The notes below the pieces were generated by a model, which searched no databases, was not told the origin of the DNA, and saw only the letters and a program-made list of their open reading frames with translations. Shown here piece by piece: positions 1 through 6,638 of a DNA stretch of 37,660 nucleotides (positions within the stretch are counted from its first letter, which is position 1; each line of letters opens with the position of its first letter). This DNA comes from CAYNVS01 sp964400725 (GTDB taxonomy: Bacteria; Myxococcota_A; SURF-8; CAYNVS01): contig CAYNVS010000033.1 in NCBI GenBank assembly GCA_964400725.1, forward strand, positions 1 to 37,660, read 5' to 3'. Both the position numbers and the translations under genes were made by a program.

Positions 1-330
<330 letters not shown>

Positions 331-440
331 TCATTAACCCTTTACGCTTCAGGTCAATTCTCGCCTGCGTAAGGTAAAATTACTAAAACCTTTTCGTCAG
401 ACATGTTTTTATCGTCGATTATTCACCAGAATTCAAGTTT

Positions 441-556
441 CTTGGTGTCCATACCGGAGAGGGTACACCCGATTCCATACCGAACTCGGCAGTTAAGCTC
501 TCCAGGGCCGATGGTACTACGGGGTTTCTTCGTGGGAGAGTAGGTCGATGCCAAGA
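441..556 (+). rRNA. 5S ribosomal RNA
   Basis: This is a complete 5S rRNA of about 115 nt. The closing stem pairs CTTGGT at the 5' end with GCCAAG at the 3' end. Conserved loop sequences are visible: CCGATTCCATACCGAACTCGG and AGTTAAGC around 469-497, GATGGTACTACGGGG around 510-524 and GGGAGAGTAGGTCG around 534-547. It lies directly downstream of the 23S tail and upstream of a strong terminator, so it is the last gene of the rRNA operon. Confidence 0.96.
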
Positions 557-564
557 TTTATAAG

Positions 565-600
565 CGCTCAAAGCCAAAAGCTTTGAGCGTTTTTTTGTTT
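565..600 (+). terminator. Rho-independent terminator of the rRNA operon
   Basis: A perfect 9-bp stem CGCTCAAAG (565-573) / CTTTGAGCG (581-589) with a 7-nt loop is followed by TTTTTTTG and further T runs. It starts 9 bases after the 5S gene, so it ends the rrn transcript. Confidence 0.92.
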
Positions 601-904
601 TTGTTTGCCAATTCTTCCTTATTAACTAACCCGTCGAGCGAAAAACGCGCCAAAATATATTAGAATCAAAAAACGGCAAAATTAGGTTGAAGCGGTAAGA
701 GCCCTTTCAAAGAAAAAATCAAACTACTGATCTATCAGGGAATAAAGAAAAGCATTCAGCATTTTATTTTGCTTGACATACCGCAAATAATAAATTAAGC
801 ATAACAACAAGGGTTTGCTGAAAATTAAGCTCAACGAGGAAAAAATTTGTATAGACGCTGACTTTCAGCCGACAAACTACAACCATTTATAAAGGAGAAC
901 CGCC
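601..904. other. Intergenic region upstream of the VOC gene
   Basis: About 300 AT-rich bases without a credible gene. A consensus -35 box TTGACA lies at 773-778, but at 17 bp spacing the -10 position reads TAAGCA, which is poor, so a promoter here is only tentative. A good ribosome binding site (AAAGGAGA, about 891-898) sits 6 bases before the ATG at 905. Confidence 0.4.
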
Positions 905-1363
905 ATGCCTAACATTTTCTGCCACGTTGAGCTCGCCACCGACAAGCCGGAGGACGCGAAAAAGTTTTACGCAAAAATGTTTGATTGGAAATTCGGCGAC
1001 ATGCCGATGCCGGGAGGCGCAATCTATCATGGTTTTGAAACAGGCTCGCAAGAGTGCTGCGGAGGCATTTATAAAAAGCCGACGAAGAAAGACAAAACCG
1101 CGTGGACCGCTTACGTTTTGGTTGGCAACGTGGCGCGCGCATTGTTAAAAGTAGAGACGCTCGGCGGCAAAATCATCGTCCCGCGCACCGAAATACCCGG
1201 CTTGGGCTGGTATGCAATAATCGCCGACCCGACCGGCGGCACGATGGGGTTGTTCGAGCCGAAAAAAGCGCCCAAGCCCAAAGCCGAAAAGCCCGCCCCG
1301 AAGAAGGAAGAAGTAAAGAAGCCGGAGCCCAAACCTGCCAAAAAGGCGCCGAAGAAGAAGTAA
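905..1363 (+). CDS. VOC-superfamily (glyoxalase/bleomycin-resistance fold) protein with Lys/Pro/Ala tail
   Basis: A 152-residue cytosolic protein. Residues 1 to about 120 form one VOC domain. It starts with the usual beta-strand/helix opening (FCHVELATDKPEDAKKFYAK), has a central G-G-I-Y strand, and ends in IIADPTGGTMGLFEP, the pattern of small VOC proteins often placed with glyoxalases or bleomycin-binding proteins. The typical metal ligands (an early His, a late Glu) are present, but substrate and activity cannot be read from the sequence. Residues about 121-152 are an extra low-complexity tail of Lys, Pro, Ala and Glu, resembling histone H1-type tails, so nucleic-acid or polyanion contact is possible but inferred. 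The ATG at 905 follows a strong Shine-Dalgarno. The gene stands alone and is closed by a terminator. Confidence 0.85.
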   Translation: MPNIFCHVELATDKPEDAKKFYAKMFDWKFGDMPMPGGAIYHGFETGSQECCGGIYKKPTKKDKTAWTAYVLVGNVARALLKVETLGGKIIVPRTEIPGLGWYAIIADPTGGTMGLFEPKKAPKPKAEKPAPKKEEVKKPEPKPAKKAPKKK

Positions 1364-1392
1364 AACGCGCAACGCCTTAACTTTATGGATAA

Positions 1393-1425
1393 AATGCCCG
1401 AGGGTGAACCCTTGGGCATTTTTAG
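1393..1425. terminator. Bidirectional intrinsic terminator between convergent genes
   Basis: A 12-bp stem AATGCCCGAGGG (1393-1404) / CCCTTGGGCATT (1409-1420) with one G-T pair and a 4-nt loop is followed by TTTTT on the plus strand. On the minus strand it is followed by TTTTAT, so it can also serve the SEC-C gene, whose stop codon (1422-1424) lies beside the stem. Confidence 0.9.
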
Positions 1426-2540
1426 TAAAGTAACATTTTGAAACGATTAACGTTTGAGTCAATTTTCGCAATTTTAAAATTTGCAAGATGATAAAAATCA
1501 TCAATATGGAAAGAAGAAGGAATCATATACCCGTTATGACTTTTTATAGGCATCATTCGAATCAAATATCTTTTGTCATTATCCGTCAAAGAGTCCCACC
1601 AAGTTGGAGAGATTGATATATTATCAAACGAATTGAAAATAAACCTGATTATTGCATCCTGTAATTGAGATTTTGGATAATCAACAAGCGAATTCAATAA
1701 GTTTGAGCAAGCATTATTATTTTCCTTTAGCCATGAGAACACTATGATTGATTTATTTTCATGCTTAACATTAAAGAATGTCAGAAAATCGAGCTCGATA
1801 TTTAAGTTGTTTGGATTTTGAAGCAGAGTGCCATTGAAACTAAGAATCGGAGCGCAACCGTCTGCACATAAAAATTTTGTTGTTTTATCGGTATGTAAAA
1901 CAACATATTTTATTTTAGAGAAATCTTTTCGCTGTAAGAAAATATCATATTCAATTTTCAAATTCATCAGTTCCTGAAGGTCTGTCTTTGTACAAAAAAT
2001 TTTCATATTTATTGCGCTCTGGTCAATCGACGGGAGTTCAGACATCCTTTCCCAATAATAGCGATTGAATTGTTCTTTAAATAGTTTGTAAGCTAAAATT
2101 CTATATGAAAACAAAAAAATATGTTCTTCACAAATTTCAAATCCGTTTTTTTCAAAGGGTGCAAATGTTGAATTGTCGTGATACGAACAAAAACCTGTAA
2201 AGGTAGAAGCATTATTAATACCAACTAGTTTTGGTTTGAAAGAACTCCAAAGAGTAGGGTTAAGGTAATCGAAGAAGTCAAGGCTCTCTGGCAAGGAGTA
2301 TACATGATTCTTATGAGCTAATTCAATAAGGCCGAGCGACTTTGAAATAGTATGCGCTTTAACTATATTTCCAGAGCACTCATTCTTTGAAGGATGGATG
2401 CAGTATTTTTGTTTTGAAAATTCTTCTCTGATTTGTGTAAGAATTTCATATTTTCCTCTATCTGGATTTAGACAGCAGTTTTTAAATTTCTTGCCCGAAC
2501 CGCAACTACAAAGTTGATTTCGTAAATTACCTAGTCCCAT
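1422..2540 (-). CDS. SEC-C motif protein with an additional Cys/His zinc-finger-like region; probably horizontally acquired
   Basis: A 372-residue protein. The N terminus carries a SEC-C zinc motif, CSCGSGKKFKNCC (residues 11-23), as found at the end of SecA and in many stand-alone proteins. A second Cys/His-rich block follows (about residues 48-130): C-I-H-P, a further Cys, AHTIS, a later NHV, then GFCSYHDN followed by F-x-P-F-E. The spacing recalls HNH/treble-clef-type zinc sites, but a nuclease role is only inferred. The remaining 230 residues have no recognisable motif. Base composition and codon use are much more AT-rich than in surrounding genes, which points to recent transfer. There is no Shine-Dalgarno; the ATG lies 6 nt from a -10 box, so the mRNA may be leaderless. 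It may be a stress or defence protein, but its function is unknown. Confidence 0.8.
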   Translation of the reverse strand: MGLGNLRNQLCSCGSGKKFKNCCLNPDRGKYEILTQIREEFSKQKYCIHPSKNECSGNIVKAHTISKSLGLIELAHKNHVYSLPESLDFFDYLNPTLWSSFKPKLVGINNASTFTGFCSYHDNSTFAPFEKNGFEICEEHIFLFSYRILAYKLFKEQFNRYYWERMSELPSIDQSAINMKIFCTKTDLQELMNLKIEYDIFLQRKDFSKIKYVVLHTDKTTKFLCADGCAPILSFNGTLLQNPNNLNIELDFLTFFNVKHENKSIIVFSWLKENNNACSNLLNSLVDYPKSQLQDAIIRFIFNSFDNISISPTWWDSLTDNDKRYLIRMMPIKSHNGYMIPSSFHIDDFYHLANFKIAKIDSNVNRFKMLLY

Positions 2541-2546
2541 TTTTTT

Positions 2547-2574
2547 AATATAAATCAGAAATTGCTAATGTAAA
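2547..2574 (-). promoter_or_regulatory. Predicted near-leaderless sigma-70 promoter of the SEC-C gene
   Basis: On the minus strand, TTTACA (2569-2574) and TATATT (2547-2552) are separated by 16 bp, each one base from consensus. Only six bases lie between the -10 box and the ATG at 2540, so transcription would begin at or next to the start codon. The spacer to the ATG is all A with no Shine-Dalgarno, consistent with leaderless translation. Confidence 0.55.
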
Positions 2575-2655
2575 GCAAGAAAATATAGAAAAGACAATCG
2601 AATTAAAAGGAAATCGTTATTGGCGTCAACTATTTTTAGATGCTGCGATACCCGA

Positions 2656-2684
2656 TTGACAAAATTAAATACGTCTGATAAAGT
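2656..2684 (+). promoter_or_regulatory. Predicted sigma-70 promoter of the DUF4160/DUF2442 pair
   Basis: A perfect -35 TTGACA (2656-2661), a 17-bp spacer and -10 TAAAGT (2679-2684) lie 20 bases before the ATG at 2704. The short leader contains AGAGAGG (2692-2698), a usable Shine-Dalgarno. Confidence 0.6.
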
Positions 2685-2703
2685 TATTAAAAGAGAGGTA
2701 AAT

Positions 2704-2964
2704 ATGCCTGTCATATCAAGATTTTACGGCATTACGGTGCGTATGTTCTATGAAGATCACGCGCCACCGCATTTTCATGCGGAATATCAAGGCAAAACAG
2801 TAATGATCGGCCTTAAACCGATTAAGGTTTTAGACGGCGAAGCGCCGGAGCGCGTCACAAAGCTGGCAAATGAATAAGCTTTAAAACATCGAACCGAGCT
2901 GTTGGAAAACTAGAAGCGGTCGCAGGAAGGTTTGCCGCTTAAAAAGATTGAACCTCTTGATTAA
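2704..2964 (+). pseudogene. DUF4160 protein, interrupted by two in-frame stops at conserved Trp positions
   Basis: From the ATG at 2704 the frame reads MPVISRFYGITVRMFYEDHA followed by PPHFHAEY, the unmistakable start of DUF4160. It stops at TAA (2875-2877) after 57 residues. Downstream in the same frame the rest of the domain is intact: A-L-K-H-R-T-E-L-L-E-N, a TAG (2911-2913), then K-R-S-Q-E-G-L-P-L-K-K-I-E-P-L-D and a proper TAA (2962-2964). DUF4160 members normally have E-W-A and E-N-W here, so both stops replace Trp (TGG to TAA, TGG to TAG). The full frame would give an 86-residue protein of normal family length. The gene pairs with DUF2442 just downstream, a common arrangement. The truncated 57-residue product may still be made from its good promoter and ribosome binding site. 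Confidence 0.85.
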
Positions 2965-2978
2965 TATCGGTGAAAAGC

Positions 2979-3233
2979 ATGACGCGTATATCTCACGTAA
3001 TGCCGTTGGAAAGCGCAAAGCTGTCGATTCTATTTGACGATGGTCTTACCGCCGAGCTCAACTTCGACTCGAGAATCGCCAAAGGAGGCGTGTTCGCCAA
3101 ACTTGCCGACCCTGCCTTTTTTAAAAAGGTCAAGGCGGCAAAGAGCGGCAGGTACATTTATTGGCCCGGCGGCATTGCCTTTTGCGCCGACGCCCTACGG
3201 TTAAAAGCCACCGTAACAGAACGATATCAATGA
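2979..3233 (+). CDS. DUF2442 family protein
   Basis: A short protein of 84 residues from the ATG at 2979. A GTG at 2970 would add three residues, but GGTGA a few bases upstream supports the ATG. It matches DUF2442: an early 'MPLESAKLSILFDDG' strand pair, G-x-F-A-K-L-x-D-P-x-F-F in the middle and the C-terminal W-P-G-G-I-x-F-C-A-D-A-L signature. The biochemical role of DUF2442 is not established. It begins 15 bases after the end of the DUF4160 frame and is presumably cotranscribed with it; DUF4160-DUF2442 pairs are common, and a toxin-antitoxin-like role has been suspected but is not shown here. Unlike its partner it is intact. Confidence 0.85.
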   Translation: MTRISHVMPLESAKLSILFDDGLTAELNFDSRIAKGGVFAKLADPAFFKKVKAAKSGRYIYWPGGIAFCADALRLKATVTERYQ

Positions 3234-3348
3234 AGTTTTCCACCATCGGCTTTACAAAGTCAAGCGCTCCGCGCTTTTAAGCCCGCCTGCAAGCCGCCGG
3301 CGTCCAGCGCCTTTTAAAATAAACGCGGGTCGCTTGGGGACACGAAAA

Positions 3349-3390
3349 TTAAAATAAAAAAAAGAAAACCCGCCGGAACTAACTGGCGGG
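3349..3390 (-). terminator. Intrinsic terminator on the minus strand
   Basis: On the minus strand, CCCGCC / GGCGGG (plus 3369-3374 and 3385-3390) forms a 6-bp GC-rich hairpin followed by TTTTCTTTTTTTTATTTT. No minus-strand gene ends here, so it implies a non-coding transcript arriving from the right. Confidence 0.65.
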
Positions 3391-3606
3391 TCGAGTAGTC
3401 TGCCGCGTTGGGGTGCGGCGGTTTCCTGTCGGGGGGAGAGGATCCCTTTACCGAACAGGCTATCCAAGAGGCGCCGAGGCTGCAAGTGGAAAATTTTCCT
3501 CTCGGACAGGACAAGAATCATGAGCACTGTGAAACAGGGATAGGGAGTGATTCTCATCGCAGTCCCGGCGTTCGTAACGCAAGGCTCGTGGGGAATAGGC
3601 GGGACC
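3349..3606 (-). ncRNA. Candidate structured non-coding RNA (family not recognised)
   Basis: No credible protein is encoded, yet the stretch folds into consecutive hairpins and ends in an intrinsic terminator on the minus strand. Stems in plus coordinates: 3562-3567/3600-3605 (GTCCCG/CGGGAC) with an inner 3568-3572/3576-3580; 3514-3520/3548-3554 (AGAATCA/TGATTCT); 3474-3478/3501-3505 (CCGAG/CTCGG) enclosing the palindrome GGAAAATTTTCC (3488-3499); 3425-3432/3451-3459 (CCTGTCGG/CCGAACAGG, one bulge); 3402-3406/3415-3419 (GCCGC/GCGGC). I looked for signatures of RNase P RNA, tmRNA, SRP RNA, 6S RNA and the cobalamin riboswitch and could not match any. The 5' end is approximate and no promoter is obvious. 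The upstream side abuts the degenerate repeat array. Confidence 0.45.
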
Positions 3607-3630
3607 TTGCGCCGAGTAAGTTGCCAAAAA

Positions 3631-4110
3631 ACTTCAACGATGCAAATACTTCCAACGTTGTTTTGGCGCAGCATGCAGGATGAATTACTTCCGAAGATGA
3701 TTCGCCGCTTGAATTACCGCTGCAAAATGCTTTTACTACCAAGATGAAACTACCTGCAACTACGATGCTTTTACTACCAAAGTTGATTCAAAACAGCAAA
3801 GCCGAGAAGATTTTCTAAGACGTTTCATCGAGATGATTACTTCCATAACGCGCAGCCTTCGATGAAAACTTCCGAGATGTCGCCGCTCGCAGATGATTAC
3901 TTCCTGATGAAACTTCAAAGATGAATGCTTCCTTGTTGATACTGCTCTAAGATGAATACTTCCAAGATGTTGCGGCTCGCAGATGAATGCCGGTTGATGT
4001 CGCTGCAATTCTCCGATGCATACTTACTAATACTTTAAAGTTGTCAAATACCAAAAATGCTTTTACTACCCTGATGCGTCGAACTTGAAACTTCCAAAGT
4101 TGTGCCATAT
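3631..4110. repeat. Degenerate tandem array of a 14-16 bp motif (GATGAATACTTCCAAG type)
   Basis: Variants of GATGAatACTTCC recur along about 480 bases: 3639, 3679, 3832, 3861, 3892 and 3951 are the clearest. Read on the minus strand, the segment 3890-3975 breaks into successive units of 14-16 bases, each beginning CATC or CAAC (for example CATCTTGGAAGTATT, CATCTTTGAAGTTT, CATCAGGAAGTAAT). A longer unit of about 43 bases is duplicated at 3861-3904 and 3951-3993 (shared GAGATGT/AAGATGT, then GC-GGCTCGCAGATGA). A 14-mer ATGCTTTTACTACC occurs exactly three times (3727-3740, 3765-3778, 4057-4070). Unit length varies, so no frame is kept and the short ORFs here are not convincing. Confidence 0.7.
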
Positions 4111-4289
4111 ACATTAGCAACCATGGCGCCAAAACGCGTAACCCATTCGTTACTTTCAACCCCTAATGGTAATAAATATAGTTAATTCAAGCGGTTAGCG
4201 CGATTAAAAATAATTTCAGCGCAACGGTTTCACGTTTTTTTGAAGAAATTTATTTCGATTTGAGCGCGAAATATTTGCGCAAACGAAAT
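4111..4289. other. AT-rich intergenic tail downstream of kamE
   Basis: No gene is seen. An imperfect inverted repeat of A/T and CGC tracts spans about 4243-4290 (AAATTTATTTCG with CGAAATTT, enclosing GCGCGAAATATTTGCGC). It is followed on the minus strand by an A run rather than a T run, so it is not a standard terminator for kamE. Confidence 0.35.
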
Positions 4290-5063
4290 TTATGCGCGAT
4301 TTGAAAGCGATAATTTTTCCGCCAGCTTTTCTACGATAAAAGAAGCGACGTGCTCGGCAAAAGCGCCGCGCCCGAATCCCGCGTCGAATCCGAGTTCCTT
4401 GGCGAGTTGATGGCTAATCCGCGGGCCGCCGACTATCAACAGCGCGCGCTCGCGCAGGCGGTAGGCTTCGGCTAACTCCACAAATTCCGTAAGGTTATGC
4501 AGGTGCGTATCTTTTTGCGTAACTACTTGGCTGACGAGGACTGCATCGGCGTTTTTTTCAAGCGCTAGCTTTATAAGCTCCTCGTTCTTAACTTGGCTGC
4601 CGAGGTTTACCGCGTCAATCATTTTATAGCGCTCCAACCCGTAATGTCCGGCGTAACCTTTCATGTTCATTATCGCGTCGATGCCGACGGTGTGCGCGTC
4701 GTCGCCGGTGCACGCTCCGACGATAACCAGCTTGCGGCCGTATTTTTGTTCGATTATTTTATCGATCGTTTCGCGGTCGAAGACTGCGACGTCAACCTTC
4801 GGAACCTCGATTGCGGTAAAATCGACGCTTGCGCGAGTTTTGGCGTAAACTATAAAATAGGTATAGTCTTCTCCTAAATCCTTGTCGTAAACTACCTCGC
4901 ACTCCTCAAAGCCCATTTTAAGCGTCAGCCGTTTGGCCGCCTCGGAGGCGACCTCGCCCGCAGGAAGCGGCAGGGTAAAAGAGAGCTGCACTACGCCGTC
5001 GTCGTAGGTGTCGCCGTAGGGGCGGACGGCCTTCAGGTTGCGGTCTGAAAGTTTAGGGCACAT
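4290..5063 (-). CDS. kamE: Lysine 5,6-aminomutase beta subunit (B12-binding, KamE)
   Basis: A 257-residue protein, close to the length of characterised KamE. In lysine fermentation the alpha/beta enzyme (KamDE) uses adenosylcobalamin and PLP to move the terminal amino group of beta-lysine or D-lysine. The N-terminal dimerisation domain reads PYGDTYDDGVVQLSFTLPLP. The Rossmann-like cobalamin domain has the D-x-H-x-x-G motif DAHTVG (D122, H124, G127), giving the base-off/His-on ligand. K135 in NMKGYAGHYGLERY lies 11 residues after the ligand His, the same spacing as the PLP lysine of the clostridial enzyme, so PLP binding is predicted to be intact. GGPRISHQLAKELGFDAGFG closes the domain. GGAG precedes the ATG. 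The gene follows the DsbD-like gene by 25 bases. No alpha subunit, 2,3-aminomutase or other lysine-pathway gene is in the window. Confidence 0.93.
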   Translation of the reverse strand: MCPKLSDRNLKAVRPYGDTYDDGVVQLSFTLPLPAGEVASEAAKRLTLKMGFEECEVVYDKDLGEDYTYFIVYAKTRASVDFTAIEVPKVDVAVFDRETIDKIIEQKYGRKLVIVGACTGDDAHTVGIDAIMNMKGYAGHYGLERYKMIDAVNLGSQVKNEELIKLALEKNADAVLVSQVVTQKDTHLHNLTEFVELAEAYRLRERALLIVGGPRISHQLAKELGFDAGFGRGAFAEHVASFIVEKLAEKLSLSNRA

Positions 5064-5088
5064 GTTGTCGTCTCCGTGGTTGCGGCTT

Positions 5089-6354
5089 CTATTGGCCTGT
5101 AATTAACTTCTTGTAATTCTTTGGAAATTCGCCGTCGGCGTATTTGACGACGTTCTCCGGGTCAATCAAAACGTTAAACGGCTGCGTTACGACTTTATAA
5201 AAATCCGCGACTATTTCCTTCGGGTCGGTTAAATCTGGATAAGCAAACCCGTTTTCCGCGGCGCAAATTTTAACCGTCGCTTCGTCGTCGGCTGTGTTAA
5301 TGGCGAGTATAGCCAATTTATCCTTTAATTCCGGGTCGTTATACATCGCGTTAATAAGAGGAACTTCCTCGATGCACGCTTTGCACGCTTTGAAATAAAA
5401 GGTAACGAAAAGCCACTTCCCTTTGTGGTAATCCGACAGCGTAGTAGTTGCGCCTTCCGGCGATTTAAATGTTATATCGGCCATTTTTGCGCCGACTTCG
5501 ATTCCTTTCGGCGGTTTGTTTTGCGCGTCAACTTCGGTTAAAAGGTAATGGGTGTTGCCGGACGATTTTTCCGACTGCTCGGTATTTTTTGAAAGATTGG
5601 TAATTACCTTTTGTTTGTGCGCGTCGCTGTTGGCGATGGCAATCATGGCTCCGGCGTAAATTAAGTAAAGCGCCACGACCGCAACGATGGCGTCTATCGC
5701 CCAGCCGACGTAACCGCGGATTTTATTTACTTTTGTCAGCATGGCAAGCCCCTTGCGTCCCAGCAGAGAGACTGTAACCATAAACGCCGATATGCCGACG
5801 CTGAACGCAAGAAGCAGCGTAACGCCGAAAACGACGTCTTGCTTTTTTGCGATAATTCCTAATATTATCGTTAGGATAGGCGCGGCGCAAGGCCCCATCA
5901 TCAACGCGACGCCCGCGCCGATGGCGACGCTGCCCGCTATCGTTCCTTGTTTGCCGCCGAAATTTTTAATTTCGGTTTTGCGAAGAAAACTTGGAGTCAG
6001 CCGCATCGGGACAAGGCCGAGGTTTATGAGTACGAAATAAATTAGCAGCGCGGCCACGACCCAATAAGGAATCGGGGACTGCCCCAGCCATGCGAAGATT
6101 TTCCCTCCCGCCGCGGCTATAAGTCCCATTATGGCGTAGGTTCCGGAAACCGAAAGAGCGAACGCCGCGGTAAGAACCGCTACCCGCTTTCGAGGAATGT
6201 TAGGGTTGAGCGTTGAGAAGTAAGAGAGCGCCGTAGGAGTGGCGAGCGTGCTGCAAGGCGTCAGGCAGTCGAGCAGGCCGCCGACGACGGCGAGCAGGTA
6301 TATGAGCGAGGAGGAGCTTTCGAGCGCCGTCCTGAAACTTTCGGTGAATTCCAT
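5089..6354 (-). CDS. CcdA/DsbD-like membrane thiol transporter fused to a TlpA-type thioredoxin domain
   Basis: A 421-residue inner-membrane protein starting at the ATG at 6354 (AAAGGA six bases upstream); an upstream TTG at 6423 falls inside a likely -35 box. Residues about 15-240 contain six or more membrane segments of the CcdA/DsbD type. The paired membrane cysteines lie in DCLTPC (C34) and MMGPCAAP (C156), each followed by the typical Pro-rich turn; there is an extra Cys at 30. Residues about 284-421 form a periplasmic TlpA/AhpC-TSA thioredoxin domain with the active site C-K-A-C (C324/C327) and the cis-Pro loop TQPFNVL. The expected role is passing reducing equivalents from the cytoplasm across the membrane to an extracytoplasmic thioredoxin. 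The DsbD N-terminal immunoglobulin-like domain is missing, so this is a CcdA-Trx fusion rather than full DsbD. It is apparently cotranscribed with kamE. Confidence 0.85.
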   Translation of the reverse strand: MEFTESFRTALESSSSLIYLLAVVGGLLDCLTPCSTLATPTALSYFSTLNPNIPRKRVAVLTAAFALSVSGTYAIMGLIAAAGGKIFAWLGQSPIPYWVVAALLIYFVLINLGLVPMRLTPSFLRKTEIKNFGGKQGTIAGSVAIGAGVALMMGPCAAPILTIILGIIAKKQDVVFGVTLLLAFSVGISAFMVTVSLLGRKGLAMLTKVNKIRGYVGWAIDAIVAVVALYLIYAGAMIAIANSDAHKQKVITNLSKNTEQSEKSSGNTHYLLTEVDAQNKPPKGIEVGAKMADITFKSPEGATTTLSDYHKGKWLFVTFYFKACKACIEEVPLINAMYNDPELKDKLAILAINTADDEATVKICAAENGFAYPDLTDPKEIVADFYKVVTQPFNVLIDPENVVKYADGEFPKNYKKLITGQ

Positions 6355-6394
6355 GTCGCATCCTTTCTTCAATTGGGCGCAACGACAAATATAT

Positions 6395-6423
6395 AAGGTA
6401 CATTCGGCTGGTTGTAAAGTCAA
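6395..6423 (-). promoter_or_regulatory. Possible promoter of the DsbD-like/kamE operon
   Basis: On the minus strand TTGACT (6418-6423) is followed after 17 bp by TACCTT (6395-6400), then ATATAT. The -35 is good and the -10 weak. It lies about 40 bases before the ATG at 6354. Confidence 0.4.
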
Positions 6424-6638
6424 TTGAAAGGAAAGCCGAGGTTGAACCGTTGAACCGCAGATTAGGCGGAGAGCGCGGAGGCGAAGGAATTAAGCTAAAC
6501 CCTCATTTATGCCGTGGGAGAGGGCTTTCGTCCCTCGACTGATTTTATAACTAGGCCGCAATCGCTGGACAAAGACCCGCTCTACAAGGCGAAGTTTGAT
6601 TGCCGCAGGGATATGAGTCCCCCTGCGAAATTTCCGGC
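6424..6638. other. Intergenic region with a fragment resembling the dispersed element
   Basis: About 215 bases. AACCGCAGATTAGGCGGAGA (6459-6478) followed by GCGCGGAGG recalls the CCGCGGAGACGCGCGGAG core of the dispersed intergenic element described below, but no terminal repeats are seen, so this is at most a remnant. A 7-bp hairpin CGCAGGG (6604-6610) / CCCTGCG (6621-6627) lies just past the OmpA-family gene; it lacks a T tract and is a weak terminator candidate. Confidence 0.35.

Noticed and set aside
2911..2913. TAG as pyrrolysine in DUF4160
   Set aside because: A TAA also interrupts the same frame, and the family position is Trp.
3349..3606. RNase P RNA, tmRNA, SRP RNA, 6S RNA or cobalamin riboswitch
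   Set aside because: The key conserved sequences of each class could not be found on either strand.
3252..3747. Several short open frames over the RNA candidate (both strands, 60-140 codons)
   Set aside because: They have no family resemblance or good ribosome binding site, and they contradict the hairpins and terminator.
3631..4110. Repeat array as a CRISPR
   Set aside because: There is no constant repeat length, no unique spacers and no cas genes.
3554..4159. Short minus-strand open frames in the repeat array
   Set aside because: The phrase-like repeats in their translations come from the DNA repeat, whose unit length (14-16) does not keep a frame.
6354..6423. Longer start for the DsbD-like gene at 6423
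   Set aside because: TTG falls in a TTGACT box, whereas the ATG at 6354 has AAAGGA at good spacing and precedes the membrane segment.
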